Counted from the stretch's first letter, positions 42,339 through 56,900 are shown. The stretch: 64,000 nucleotides of DNA from Argopecten irradians (GCF_041381155.1 NC_091146.1:32847328-32911327), one strand, 5' to 3'. The notes: generated from the letters alone by a model not told the origin. Numbers and translations: made by a program.

Positions 42339-42806
42339 TTTTCTTTTAAAGTTATATATGTGCCATATCTCGGCAAACATGTTTTTTTATCTTATTTAGT
42401 AATCTATTGATGGAAATGATTACACTGACTGTGATGTTCGCATGGGTAAGTGAATATGTATGGTTGTACACGTATTGTATACATATTTTTATAAAGTCTA
42501 AAATCAGTGCCAATGTGTTGATATTTAAACAATATTATTTTCAGATAATAAAGCTATGATGATAAGCTGCCACAAGTATGAATGAATGATGTTTTTTTTT
42601 GGTTCTGTGTTGTATTAAAGTTTTATATGTTTTAAATTTTGACATTTTATTTTTCATTCGTACGTGTGATATTAAAACCTATGCATTTTAAGTATTGTAA
42701 TTTCCAAAAAGTAACTTTTGGTGTTGAATAAACTTAATGCAAGAGCTTCTTGATTCAAGAGCTTCTTGATTCGTGAATAAGAAAAATCACGGCACATTTA
42801 ACTTTA
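42339..42806. repeat. MITE, same 'GTTATATGTGCC' family, downstream copy
   Basis: TTTTAAAGTTATATGTGCCA on the left and CACGGCACATTTAACTTTAA on the right. The right end abuts another MITE that starts at 42,807. Confidence 0.5.
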
Positions 42807-43119
42807 AAGATGCTCCACCGCCGACAGAGCGTAAACTATACCCATCACTTGAACAATAACTGGCGTATAATCGTGTACATATGTATCTAATTAACACAAT
42901 AACGCATATAAGATAATTTGTTTTGCTTTTTGTGCATGCGCTATTTCGGGACGCAATTATTCTTAATATTTTCATTTTGAATTAAGATAAGAAGCTCGAA
43001 CTTTTCAATGATGGTAATGGTGTAAAATAGGTAACTTTTGTAACTGAAGAAAAAAGCTAATTCGTTTGTCCCTGTTTTTGATAGAAAAAATACCATTCGT
43101 TGGCGGTGGAACATCTTGA
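42807..43119. repeat. MITE with AGATGCTCCACCGCC ends
   Basis: AAGATGCTCCACCGCCGACA at the left faces GTTGGCGGTGGAACATCTTG at the right. 313 bp, noncoding. Confidence 0.65.
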
Positions 43120-43479
43120 AGTGTTTTCAGAAATCTGTACAGTACATGTTTATATATTTTCTGATAAAAAATGATGACGATAAACTGCTACTAAAAAGTA
43201 TGCGTGTATAGATGAATGAGGTTTTTAGTTCTGTATTGTTATCGTGTATAATATGAAAATTTGGAGAAATAGAGAAAAAAAGATAAAAGAAAACCAACCT
43301 ACCTTCGTAACCAAGCTGATTACACAGTGGCTATACCGCACTAACCCAAACCATTAATTCCCTAGATATATATAATACAGTTATATATCCACATCATATA
43401 TAACCTTTATCATCCCATTATAAATACAATGGGTATGACGAAGATCAATTACATATAAACAATTTATGTTTGATGAGAT

Positions 43480-46400
43480 CAATATACATCATGTAGAAGG
43501 TTTTGATAGGACCTTCATATTCAATGTTGATGAGACGGACGTGCCATTCATCTAGATCAGTGACAGTGTTGATTGACATATGGAATAGTGGTTTGAATAG
43601 TGGTTGGACCTTCATATTCAATGTTGATGAGACGGACGTGCCATTCATCTAGATCAACAGTGTTGACATATGGAATAGTGGTTTGATAGGACCTTCATAT
43701 TCAATGTTGATGAGACGGACGTGCCATTCATCTAGATCAACAGTGTTGACATATGGAATAGTTGTGGTTTGATTGATACGTGCCCATTTCATCTAGATCA
43801 ACTTGTTGACATATGGATAGTGGTTTGATAGGACCTTCATATTCAATGTTGATGAGACGGGACGTGCCATTCATCTAGATCAACAGTGTTGACATATGGA
43901 ATAGTGGTTTGATAGGACCTTCATATTCAATGATTGATGAGACACGGACGTGCCATTCATCTAGATCAACAGTGTTGACATATGGAATAGTGGTTTGATA
44001 GGACCTTCATATTCAATGTTGATGAGACGGACGTGCCATTCATCTAGATCAACAGTGTTGACATATGGAATAGTGGTTTGATAGGACCTTCATATTTGAT
44101 GATGAAGAGACAAATGTGCTCTACATCTCGTGGACCAACACATTGTTGACCATATGGAATAATATACTTGATAGGACCTTTATATTTGATAATGAAGACA
44201 CGGGCGTGCTTTACATCTGGAATCAAAACATTGTTTGACATATGGATATAATGGTATTGATAGGACCATCATATTTGATGATGCAGACACAGACGTGCGT
44301 GATTTACATCTGGAACAAAAAATGAATTGACATATGGAATAATGGAATGGTTGACATATGGAATAGTGGTTTGATAGGACCATTCAATATTTGATGATGA
44401 AGACACAGAGCGTGCTTTACATCTGGAACAAAATATTGTTGACATATGGAATAATGGATTGATAGGACCTTCATATTTGATGATGAAGACACAGAGCGTG
44501 CTTTACATCTGGAACAAAATATTGTTGACATATGGAATAATGGATTGATAGGACCTTCATATTTGATGATGAAGACACGGGCGTGCTATTCATCTGGACC
44601 AAAACATTGTTGACATATGGAATAATGGATTGATAGGACCTTCATATTTGATGATGAAGACACGGGCGTGCTTTACATCTGGAACAAAACATTGTTGACA
44701 TATGGAATAATGGATTGATAGGACCTTCATATTTGATGATGAAGACACGAGCGTGCTATTTACTATCTGGATCAAAACAAGTGTTGACATATGGAATAGT
44801 GGTTTTGATAGGACCTTCATATTTCAATGATGATGAAGACACGGGCGTGCTTCTACATCTGGATCAAAGCAGTGTTGACATATGGAATAATGGATTGATA
44901 GGACCTTCATATTTCATGATGAAGACACAGAGCGTGTTTTACATCTGGATCAAAACATTGTTGACATATGGAATAATGGATTGATAGGACCTTCATACTT
45001 GATGGTGAAGAGACAGGAGCGTGCTTTACATCTGGAACAAAATATTGTTGACATATGGAATAATGGATTGATAGGACCTTCATATTTGATGATGAAGACA
45101 CAGAGCGTGCTTTACATCTGGAACAAAATATTGTTGACATATGGAATAATGGATTGATAGGACCTTCATATTTGATGATGAAGACACAGAGCGTGCTTTA
45201 CATCTGGAACAAAATATTGTTGACATATGGAATAATGGATTGATAGGACCTTCATATTTGATGATGAAGACACGGAGCGTGCTTTACATCTGGAACAAAA
45301 TATTGTTGACATATGGAATAATGGATTGATAGGACCTTCATATTTGATGATGAAGACACAGAGCGTGCTTTACATCTGGAACAAAATATTGTTGACATAT
45401 GGAATAATGGATTGATAGGACTTCATATTTGATGATGAAGAGCCAAATGTGCTCTACATGTGGACCAAAGCAGTGTTGACATATGGAATAATGGTATTGA
45501 TAGGACCTTCATATTTGATGATGAAGACGACATTTTATGTGCTCTACATCTGGAACAAAATATTGTTGACATATGGAATAATGGATTGATAGGACCTTCA
45601 TATTTGATGATGAAGACACAGAGCGTGCTTTACATCTGGAACAAAATATTGTTGACATATGGAATAATGGATTGATAGGACCTTCATATTTGATGATGAA
45701 GACACAGAGCGTGCTTTACATCTGGAACAAAATATTGTTGACATATGGAATAATGGATTGATAGGACCTTCATATTTGATGATGAAGACACAGAGCGTGC
45801 TTTACATCTGGAACAAAATATTGTTGACATATGGAATAATGGATTGATAGGACCTTCATATTTGATGATGAAGACACGGGCGTGCTATTCATCTGGATCA
45901 AAACGTTGTTGACATATGGAATAATGGATTGATAGGACCTTCATATTTGATGATGAAGACAAAGATTGTTTACATTGGACATTGTTGACATATGGAATAA
46001 TGGATTGATAGGACCTTCATATTTGATGATGAAGACCATGAGCGTGCACAGTGACATCTGGAATAAAAAACATATGTTGAACATATGGAATCAAAGCGTG
46101 TTGATTGATAGGACCTTTATATTTGATGATGAAGACACAGAGCGTGCTTTACATCTGGAACAAAATATTGTTGACATATGGAATAATGGATTGATAGGAC
46201 CTTTATATTTGATGATGAAGACACAAAGCGTGCTTTACATCTGGACAAAAAATTGTTGACATATGGAATAATGGTTTGATAGGACTTCATATTTGATGAT
46301 GAAGACACAGAGCGTGCTTTACATCTGGAACAAAATATTGTTGACATATGGAATAATGGGATTGATAGGAACTTATATTTGATGATGAAGACACAGAGCG

Positions 46401-46650
46401 TGCTTTACAAACAAAATATTGTTGACATAATATGGACTTATATTTGGTTATGACATATAATTGGTTGATAGGACTATATTTGATGATGAGACAACCATCT
46501 ATTGATTGACATATGGAATAATGGATTGATAGGACCTTCATATTAGATGATGAAGATTCATCACGGGCGTGCTATTCATCTGGACCATGAAACATTGTTG
46601 ACATATGGAATAATGGATTGATAGGACCTTCATATTGAAGACGACCAACA
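43480..46650. repeat. 86-bp satellite array
   Basis: About 36 units of 86 bp (TTGTTGACATATGGAATAAT, GGATTGATAGGACCTTCATA, TTTGATGATGAAGACACAGA). The central part (about 45,050-45,860) is almost uniform, while the left end (43,480-44,080, GACGGACGTGCCATTCATCT variant) and right end (46,040-46,640) are diverged and rearranged. 86 is not a multiple of three, so the open frames across it are incidental. Confidence 0.88.
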
Positions 46651-48459
46651 AGTCTATATAAACTCTACTAAAACGATCGAAGTTGTATCTAAAGCGAAAC
46701 GCAAGTCGCGAAATTAAGCGTTCAGGAAAAAAATGCACGTTCACAGTTTAGCTTTAAAATTGAAGATGCATGTAAACGTATTATACCATTAGTAATAATA
46801 TGAGACTCAGGTACACGGGCATTCACATATTTGGATAGTATCGCGCAGATAATTTCTTACTCCTTTTAAGCACGCTTTGTAAGGACCTTTGTGCATTATT
46901 AGAAATACAAAGAATCTATACATTACACGGCTATAACATATGTGTATAAAGTGTGTTCAATGTAACCGAGTCGAGGACTGAATAGGTAAACAGGTATTGA
47001 ATGAGTGAATTAAAACCCACAATAGATCGCAGACTGGGGCACACGATGGGGGAATTTTTCAAAAATGAATATATTAAAATGCCATTTTAAAAAGCTTGCA
47101 AAGGCAAAGCGTATAAAAACGAAGAATAAATATAGAATGAACTATGAGCTTATCACGTATGTACTGATAAGGTTCATAGTTACACGGGAAAAATTGAAAG
47201 TTTGTGTGAATCTATGACATAGATGATAATTGTAGGTATATTCGGGTTAGTTTCAAGTACAAATATATTATGACCAGTTGACCGGAAAAGTTAACATTTT
47301 TTATATCATCAAAGATATTCATGTTCAGATGATGTTACAATCAAGTTCAAATCGCCTTTTTCACGTTGTGAGACTCGATGTTGTTTTTGTATCTTACAGA
47401 TGTAACCCTGTTCCAAATGCTTTGATATTTATTTTAATATGACTTTATCTTTTTACTTTTTATTTTTTTTTATTTTTCATATAATCGTATTTTTTAACTA
47501 ATTAAAACATTTTACAATTCACAACCTTTCAAACTCATATACATATCGAATATTTCTTTTCAGAGCGTACTAGCCTGCTTTTTAATTACAGTTATATGTT
47601 TCCCTCACACATTTTATCATTGTTGTCTTTTAAAATTTAACAGACAAACACACAAACAAACACAACAAACAAAAGCAAATCAAACAATCAAACTAATTCA
47701 ATATCCTCAAGGCTGGACATAACAGTGTGAACTTAGGATACCCTTATTGTTGCCCCACAAATATAAGTACATATATATGTGCAAACCAAGACCATATAGA
47801 CTGTGTCTGTCCGAAAATAAAATGTACTGCTTCGTAATTTAACCAACTGTTTCTCTGAAACAAACAATTTATAAAGGTAAGTGTATCATGTATGGAATGT
47901 TAGTTTTAAGGCATTCCTCTTTAAACACCAGTCCTGTTTAATCTTGTATTCAATCAGTGTTGTGTTATATAGATATAATTATACAAAGTTGTAATTAATG
48001 TCATGTGTTCTTCTCTATATTGTCATTTAATGTTTTGCTTATTTTATCTACGATCATGATTTATTTTGACATTATTAAAAAATTAATGAAATTTAAAAGT
48101 ACAATTTGTAATTTTAGTATATATTATTCTTTTTCTACAATTAATCAAAATAACTAAGTTTTTCTTTTCAATTTGACCATGATTTTAAATCAAGTTGACA
48201 ATTCTTACCAATTGAATGTTTTAAGTATAGAGACGTATGGTTATTATATTTAAGGAAACTGCAGCCATTTTGGTTAAGAACATTACAGTTTTGGTAGCAA
48301 AGGAGGACGTAATGTCTCTTAACACCGATACAAGGTAAGATGGACCTTTAGGATCATGCAGTTATAATGACTCATGGTAATTGTAACAGCTCGTGTGTAG
48401 TACTATTGTGCCTTTGTTGGGCTCTATTCAGTGGTATTTTTTTTCTATTTGTTTTTGTT
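46651..48459. other. unassigned DNA between satellite and copy B
   Basis: Begins with a GCGAAACGCAAGTCGCGAAA-type fragment. The rest is AT-rich and without a supported gene. Homology to the copy A flank starts near 48,460 (GTTTCAGTTATACATCAATG). Confidence 0.4.
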
Positions 48460-49050
48460 TCAGTTATACATCAATGTACCTTATGAGTATGATTGTGCAT
48501 TAGTTATGTTCTATAGACTTCTATACGTAAATTATACAAGCTTATATGTAGTCCAATTGTGTTTTCATGCTGTTGTTACATTGTTGTTATCTGCTTATTA
48601 ATTTGTCTAAAGCTTAACACTACCTATTTTGTCATTGGTTATTAGTTTTGGAAAATTTTCTACCGTTTGAAAATTAACTGTCACTTCTCGGGGTGTGATG
48701 GGCTGAAGGGAGTGCTGGTTCATCAATCAAAGTCAAGTGTTTAGCTTATGTTGAGCACAAATCATTTTGTACTTCATTTAAATGTAACGTTGAAAAGTTT
48801 AAGGGTCTTCTCTTCTCTGATGACTTTTTATTTCTAATATACATATAGATGTTTAGAAAAACAAAAGTCCATACCAAAGGTTGGAATGAAATAAAAATCG
48901 AAGTTGGATGTGTTTAATTTTGAACTATTGTGAATCATGTATTGCTCTTTTACAGTGATAGTGGAAGTTTATATTTCATTGTTTGAACTATCCACATAAG
49001 CTAAAGCAATTTATATTTGTTCCTAATTGGTTGCTTGATAAGTATAAATG

Positions 49051-49293
49051 GGTGGTCGGGTGGTGTAGTGGTTAAGCTGCTCGCCTTTCACCTAGCCGGC
49101 CGGGGTTCGATCCCCGGCACGGACGTGAAAAGGTTATGGGTCACCTACCCGATCACGTGGGTTTTCTCCGGGCACTCCGGTTTCCTCCCACATTAAGACC
49201 CCTCGCGCGCTAACCTCCGGGCCATCGAGAGTGATTAACATAAGTTGTATAACTTGTTTCTCAATCGATGTAAAATAAATAAAGTTTATATTT
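49051..49293 (+). mobile_element. tRNA-derived SINE with target duplication (copy B only)
   Basis: The head reads GGTGGTGTAGTGGTTAAGCT (A box) with GGGGTTCGATCCCC (B box) and resembles tRNA-Glu (TTTCACC loop). A central TTCTCCGGGCACTCCGGTTT block follows, recalling conserved central domains of marine-invertebrate SINE superfamilies, then an AATAAATAAAG tail. The 10-bp duplication AGTATAAATG is at 49,041-49,050 and 49,294-49,303. Copy A has the empty site at 287-296. Confidence 0.85.
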
Positions 49294-50059
49294 AGTATAA
49301 ATGTTTGCAATCTTAACAAAACCAGTGTTGTATTTACAGAAATAATATTAACTCGCTTTAAGGTCTTACTTATAGAAAAGTTTTTTTTATTTATTTTGGC
49401 AAATTGTATATATGAATAAACAGAAATAGGAAAGCACAGCTCACCATTCGCAATATACATATACTAGTTCGACACAATGTTTTTCAAGACAAATATTTAC
49501 AGACGGAATACTATAGTACCGGATACCGATAGATTCTTCCAATTCTTTATTCCTTTACCGCCTCAGATCGTATGTACACAATTGACTATATTGTTAATGT
49601 ATAGTGTAAACGATTTTAGATCGTACAAAAGATAGAGTCAATAGCCATAAGGACTATTGTCTTGTTTATGCATTCACTCTGTTTCAGCGTAGGTTAAGAG
49701 TATGGTGCAAATTGCTTGTGTCAGTTAAAATGAACATTAGCTTCTGACTTACTATTAAGGTTAAATGTATGGTGCTGGGACAACCATCTTAAGGGAGACA
49801 ATTGAGGTGTTTGGGTTTTTTTGTTTGTTTTTTTGGGGTTTTTTTTGTGTAAATTTTTGTAAGTCCCAATAGGCCGAATTCTAAGATTTTAGAGCACAAG
49901 ATTCTGTTATTGTATACAAACGACAATGATTTATGATTTATTCCTTTAAGTTGGCATATGATTACTATGTTGTGTTAGAAAAAAAATTGAAGAAAGCAAA
50001 CCCAGGTCTCTCTTTGAAGTATTCACAGATACAACACATGTTACAATATCATACATAGG

Positions 50060-50275
50060 CCTGTTTCTTGACCACAGTTAGTGATTAAGACGTCTCGACA
50101 TATCACCACAAGCTCTCTACCTGTAGGTTTCGTGTTTGAATCCCATGTGGGGTAGTTGGCAAATACTGGTCGCTGGTCGGTGATTTTCCTCTGGATATTT
50201 CGGCTTTCCTCCACCAACCACAACCTGGCACAACAAGACCTGGGTGTTAAAAGGAAATTAAACTAATATAACCAA
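50060..50275. repeat. older tRNA-derived SINE-like repeat, copy B flank
   Basis: Counterpart of 1,040-1,255 with the same blocks and position relative to exon 1, diverged by scattered substitutions. Confidence 0.6.
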
Positions 50276-50526
50276 TTGACCCCATAAGCCTGTTTCTTGA
50301 CCACGGTGACCGGTCAGTAATGAGGTCTTATCTCCATACCACTAACCAACAATACATAACTCTCATATCAAATTAACCATCCGGATGTAAATGATTTGAA
50401 CTTAACCCATGACACAGCGTTTGTTTTTTGTTTGTTTATATGATAAATTAAGGTCCTATTAACAGCGAAGGAAATCTTATGATATGCATGCGTTGAGGTG
50501 CGTGTGTGAAATGTGTGGTGCGTGTA

Positions 50527-50780
50527 TCCTGTAAACCAATTTTCTTTTGCATGCGATTTCTCTCTGCGAATACTCGCAATAAGGTAAATTTGTGAATTTT
50601 GTGAAAGAGTAAATTCGCGAAAGTCTATCTCCGCGATTCTTTATCTTCCACAATTCTTGTTTGCAGAATTGAATTCCATGTTATTTACATTTCATTTTGA
50701 TTTAGTGAAACTTAATCTCCGCAAACATGTTTTGAAACGGAAATCGCGAAATTAAGTAGCCGCGAAAAAAAATGGTTTAC
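50527..50780. repeat. MITE with inverted ends (copy B)
   Basis: Counterpart of 1,457-1,632, starting TGTAAACCAATTTTCTTTTG and ending AAAAATGGTTTACA. It is longer than the copy A version because it retains the GAAATCGCGAAATTAAG segment. Confidence 0.55.
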
Positions 50781-50897
50781 ACTATTTGTGTTGACTTCTT
50801 GTGATAGAGGAACTCTTGCGCTTTTTATAGTGCTATTCCATAGGGCAAATTGACCCAGCGTCAGCGTGCTTTTTAAATCCTTATTTGGTGCTAAGAC

Positions 50898-50972
50898 ATG
50901 GAGAGTAAAGACGTTGTGGCATTGAAAGAAGAACACCCGGATGTAGACGGAGCTGTCCCTAAGGACCCGCCG
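50898..50972 (+). CDS. pLGIC copy B exon 1
   Basis: 25 codons, [15 protein letters not shown]... to KDPP, then the donor GTACGT. Four replacements relative to copy A exon 1. It is again devoid of a hydrophobic leader, so the missing signal peptide is not a defect of one copy. Confidence 0.75.
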
Positions 50973-53900
50973 GTACGTAAATTAAAGTAAAATAAAATAT
51001 TTATTAATGATTAACTTGAATAGGTTATGTTATGGATATATAACAGAAACCTCTGAATGTACAAGCTGTTTTTGATGAGAATACTGTGAGATTGGTGGGT
51101 TATATCTGTGGGTGGATACCGATAAACGCGAATAAGCACACCAAACAAAATCAAAACCGACGCAGCTTTGTATTTCTTGATCTCTTTTCATCACAAAAAG
51201 AATATTTTATTTTAACTTTTTAATTTTGTAGAAAACGGTGTACATCAAGGCGGTGTTTTTGAAGCTCAGTGATATTGATACAGTAAAAGAACAGTTCGCG
51301 GCAGACGTCTTCTTACAGGCAAGATGGCGGGAAAAGTCACTGGACCACAGCAAAGTAAGATTTGCATTGTCAATGTAAACAATTATACATATTCCTATTT
51401 TTTATAACTTTTTTGGATAGAATTCTGTATTTGCATATTACAGAGTTATCTGGCCTTGCATAATTGTATTGATTGTGACGTCATGTTTTTTTAGTGCAAC
51501 GTCATGATTTTCAAAGAAAACGACGTGTGTTTCGCTCACAAAATGACGTCACTAGTAAAAGCTACCCACAAGGGAGGTAACTCTATAATTTCCATCCAAT
51601 AAGGAAAACATGTGATATCACCATTGCGTATGAAACCACAGGGATCTGATAATATGTTTCAGTTTAAATATATTTGGGCTAGTATCCATAGATAATTTTA
51701 GACGTTTTAGTGGCCTAAATCAATAAAACCGATATCTAGTCGATACACATTATTTATTAGTCCGCTAAACATGCCTATATTATTAGGTTTTTTTATTCTA
51801 CTTTTTTTATTAATATATAGACTATATATTATGCAATTTTGTTTTATAAAAGCCTAATAACATAGGCAGGTTAGCGGACTAATTATTTATGTATATGGAT
51901 AATCAAAGTACTGAAAGTACTGCTGCGGTGAAAACTTCTGGATGATAGGAGTTCATTCGAGTGTTAAAGATTGATAAGTCAATGGTTATATTATCAGTAT
52001 AACTGCAAATTGGCAAACGATCCAAACAAGACAGGACTGAAACAAAGGCTGAAAAACTAATACAAGTAATTGTTTTTTATTTGGTCGTAATAATTTATCA
52101 CATTGATTTATTTTCTAACATTTTGTACAGGTCCAGTTATTTTATATACACATAATGCATTTCAGTGCAGAACCTTCAATCAAAGAGTATTTATGTTGTC
52201 AAGTTTACATAAAGAAAAGTTTCAGCATTATGGTGACTTGTAATGTCAAATTAAATTGATTTTTTGTTTGTGAAAAACTAAACAGGCATAAATGTTAAGT
52301 GTAGGATCAGAGATTCTTCATCTATCAAGAAAAAACTTACTGGTTATAATATATAAAATCTCATATAATGTTTAAGCAATACCATACACGTATTTGACCT
52401 TTAATGACTAATATGAATGACATCAAGGATTTCCTTTTTAACAAAAATGTATCTAGCAAGTTTAAGAACACCATACTATCTAACTACAAAAATTAATGGT
52501 TCTCAGACCGTGTAACATATATAACTAACGTACATTGTCATAAAGGATGACCTTCATGCTTCATAACTTCACTAATACTACTTTAGCAACATATCAGGGA
52601 GAGAGAGGGGGCAGAGAGGGGAAAGGGGGGGAAAGAGAGAAAATAATCTCTGTCAGCTATCAGCTGTTTACCGGTATATGCTTTATCAAGTTTCATGTAC
52701 ATGAATGTATATCTATTAACTATAAAACTAAATAACCTGAGTTAATTAACTAAAAGACATGTAAATGGCACGAAGGATGATTTTTGTCAAAATTTTTTAA
52801 TATTTTTTCTCTATGTCTATCAAGTTTGTAGTACATCACAACATATATCCTAACAAACGGTAACGGCACGGGTTAACTAAATGACAGATATTATCATCAG
52901 TGTCCTTTTCAAACTACAATTTGTAAATATCTTCTTATTAAACATTATGGAAAGTTTTTCCGCAAAATTTGGAGCAAGGATAGGTCCAAAATTCGGATCG
53001 CAAATTCACTCAGAAATTTTACTTTGACATGATAATTTACTTTGAAATTTGACTATTGGTTCCAATACTGTTTTTATAAGGCTTGGACATGATAATTTAC
53101 TTTAAAATATGACTATTGGAAGCAAAACTGTTCTTATAAGGCTTGGTTCACGAAAAACATAATTGTAGTATATGATTTAATGAAGGATAGTGACACGCTT
53201 AATTTTTTTACTGTTTTGATGAATTAATACAAATCTATCAGATTAGTACTAATTTTGTGGAATATCACGGTTTTATTATCTGCTATCAGAGAACACCACA
53301 ATTAAGCTGACTCTGAAATATGTCAAATTCTATTCCTACTAACATTAAATATTTCATATTGATCTGTACAATGTAATGAAAAAATAACATAACACCTACC
53401 GGGAGGAGAAGATTTATTCTGGTTCAGGACAATCATGAGTCCTCTGTACCAGACTCGAACAGATACATATTACATAAGCCATAAATGCATTTATAATCTG
53501 TACACATCATACAAAATTGTGGTATTATGATATTGTTGCTTCGTAATTGAAATAAAGTTCTTGATTCTTCCAGTGATTATCCAACTTATTCTTAAACTAA
53601 TTTACATTAATTGCTAATACTACATGTTCTGGCACTTCATTCCAAATATTTACAGTTCTTATAGCGAAATAGTTCTTTCTGACTAATGTTGTTGATCGTT
53701 TTGGGAATATTTTTTTCGTATGTCCTCTAGTACTATTGCGGTCTGATGCATCTTTCCAAAGTAATATGGCATTGAAACATTCTTTATCGTAGAAATGACT
53801 TGTTATCTTATATAGTTCGATCATATCTCCCCTGATTCTCCTGAAGGCTAGCGTTGGTAATTTTAGTTTCTTCAACCTGTCTTGGTAGGGCATGTTTTTC

Positions 53901-56900
53901 ATTTCTGGGAGACATCTAGTTGCTCTTCTTTGAACACCCTCTATTTTTTCAATATGTTTTTTAGATGTGGTGCCCGCACAGGACTGGCATAATCGAGCTG
54001 GGATCTTACTAAACATTTGTATAGGGGAATAAATAACTCTTTATCCATAAACTGGAAAGTTCTTCTGTGAAGTGCGAACATAGTGTTTGCTTTCTTAACT
54101 TTTTCTGATATGTGTTCACCAAAAGTTAATTCCGAGTCTATAGTTACTCCTACGTCTTATTCCTGGAAGGTTTTCTGCATGTTGTTTCCGTTGAGATGAT
54201 AAAATTGTTCAGTTTCATTGTGGTTCCTGCTACGTCTTCTGCCTATCCGCATATGCTTACACTTTCCAGGGTGCATTTTTAGCAGCCAAGTGTCGCTCCA
54301 CTTACATATAGTGTCAAGGTCTTTTTGAAGATCTAGGCTATCTTGATTACTTTCAATTATTCGAAATATTTCAGTATCATCAGCAAATAAGTACATATCC
54401 GAGTGTAACAAAATAAGGCTCTGACATAACGGGTCCAAGTGATTTTTGTGATTTTTAGCCCACCATCATCAGATGGTGGGCTATTCAAATCGCTTTTTGT
54501 CCGTGGTCCGTGGTCCGTCCTTCCGTCCGTCCTTCGTCCGTTAACATTTCTTGTTACCGCTATTTCTCGGAAAGGGTTGAAGGATCTTTCTCAATTTCAT
54601 ATTGTTCCCTAGGGCACGCATATTATTTAAGGACCGATCGGATCTCTGGATTTTGATAGGTTTGTTACCGCTATTCTGAAGGGATCTTTCTCAAATTTCA
54701 TATGTAGGTTTCCCTAGGGCCCTAGTTGTGCATATTGCATTTTGGGACCGATCGGATAACAAGATGGCCGCCAGGCCGCCATCTTGGATTTTGATAGTTA
54801 AAGTTTGTTACCGCTATTTCTCAGAAAGTACTGAAGGGATCTCTCTCAAATTTCACATGTAGGTTCCCCTAGGGCCCTAGTTGTGCATATTGCATTTTGG
54901 GACGGATCGGTCAACAAGATGGCCGCCAGGCTGCCATCTTGGATATTGATAGTTGAAGTTTGTTACCGGTATTTCTCAGAAAGTACTGAAGGGATCTCTC
55001 TCAAATTTCACATGTAGGTTTCCCTAGGGCCCTAGTTGTGCATATTGCATTTTGGGACGGATCGGTCAATAAGATGGCCGCCAGGCTGCCATCTTGGATA
55101 TTGATAGTTGAAGTTTGTTACCGGTATTTCTCAGAAAGTACTAAAGGGATGTATTTCAAATTTCATGTGCAGGTTCCCTTGGGTCCCTAGTTATGCATGT
55201 TACATTTTGGGACCGATCGGTCAACAAGATGGCCGACATGCCACCATTTTGAATTTTGATAATTGAAGTTTGTTAACGCTTTTTCTCAGATTTTTGTCTC
55301 AAATTTTATATGTAGGTTCTCCTAGGACCTGCATATTGCATTTTGGGACCGATCGGTCAACAAGATGGCCAACGGGTAGCCGTCTTGGATTTTGATAATT
55401 GAAGTTTGATAGTGATATATATCTCAGAAAGTACTGAAAAGATCTTTCTCAAATTTCATATGTAGTAATATGTATGTAGTAAAAGTTTGAAAGCAGAGAA
55501 AAGATCCCTCTTTCTATTGTCAGACGTAGATCATTCTTTGGTGGGCGCCAAGATCCCTCTGGGATCTCTTGTTAATTATTATTTTATTTACCAAATGAGT
55601 ATATAACTGGTAAATTCGTGCAACTCATTGTGGACCCATATATCGTAAATCCTTCATGATTTAAATGTCCATTCAATTAATGTCAATTAGTAATATTAAC
55701 TTTAAATTGTATATTTTGCTTTAGGCTGGCTTTCACTTAGGGTAACCTAACAGGCTAAATGGACTTACGTGGTGAAAAGTAAAGAGAACAGAACTATCAA
55801 GATGTCCATTTATTGATTCTTAATTAACGTTAAAAGGGAAATGGTCAAGATGTACACGTGTCACTGCAACATGGCAATTCGACACGTTGCATTATTTCAA
55901 TTAATATAAGTTAGCCTCGGTCACCAGAAAGCCAGTCTTAGAGAGAGCGGGCGGCCAGACAACATCAAACTGCTCTCTCTATTTCTCACACTGTTTGTAG
56001 ATGTACTGACACTTTAATAAAACACGGGACAGAATTTCGAACCTGACTTCTATCTTATGTAACCGACGCACTGTTACACGAGTCTACTGTTTGAGGGAGG
56101 TCATTCACGTAAATAACAAACATTAAAGGGCCTAGTACAGAACCTTGTGGAACTCCTGATGTTACGTTGGTCCATTAGGAATCTATGCCGTTTACCGATA
56201 CTTTTTGCTGTCGACCTATTAAGAATGACGAAATCCAAGAGATTATTTGATTGGAAAAATTATAAGAATGTAGTTTGTTGATTAATCTGTTATGAGGAAC
56301 CGTATCGAAGGCCTTCTGGTAATCCATGTAAATACAATCTATTACGTGTCCTTTATCCATAGCTTCAGTCCGTTTATCGAATACTTCAAGTAGCTGTAAA
56401 GATGTTGATCGCCCTGATATAAAACCATATTGTTTATCCGAGAAGTAGTTATTTATCCTCATGAATTTAGTTATATGTTCTCTTATGATGAATTCTAGAA
56501 CTTTACATATTACTGACGTTAATGAAACTGGTCTATAAATTCCTGCCTCACTTTTGTCCCTCTCTTATAAATGGCAGAGACTCAAGCATTCTTTTAGTCG
56601 TTTGGTAGTGTTCCTGTTGATAATGATTGGTTGAATATTGTGGTCAGAGGATCTGATATTGACTCAGCAGTATTTTTTAGAAACATTGGATGTAGTTCGT
56701 CTAATCCTGGAGATTTTTCTGGTTTTCTTTTACAAACACACTACTGAATAATTTTTATAGCACCTGAGCTTTTCCCAGGTCTGTCGATACCTTTATCGAA
56801 TTTTTATCTATTGAATCTGAATAAAGATCACCAATGTCCGACTTTGATGTCGATTTAGATCGAATATAGTTCCAAACACTTTTGGGGTCTGTTTTGGCTC

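Noticed and set aside
43480..46650. Regular repeats reminiscent of a CRISPR array
   Set aside because: No constant repeat with variable spacers; the whole 86-bp unit repeats and the DNA is eukaryotic.
43445..46744. Many short open frames on both strands with repeating peptides across the satellite
   Set aside because: They are a by-product of the 86-bp unit, which is not a multiple of three, and they have no start, splice or domain support.
49052..49125. Possible tRNA-Glu gene
   Set aside because: The head has A and B boxes but the acceptor stem does not pair, and it is followed by a SINE body, a tail and target duplications.
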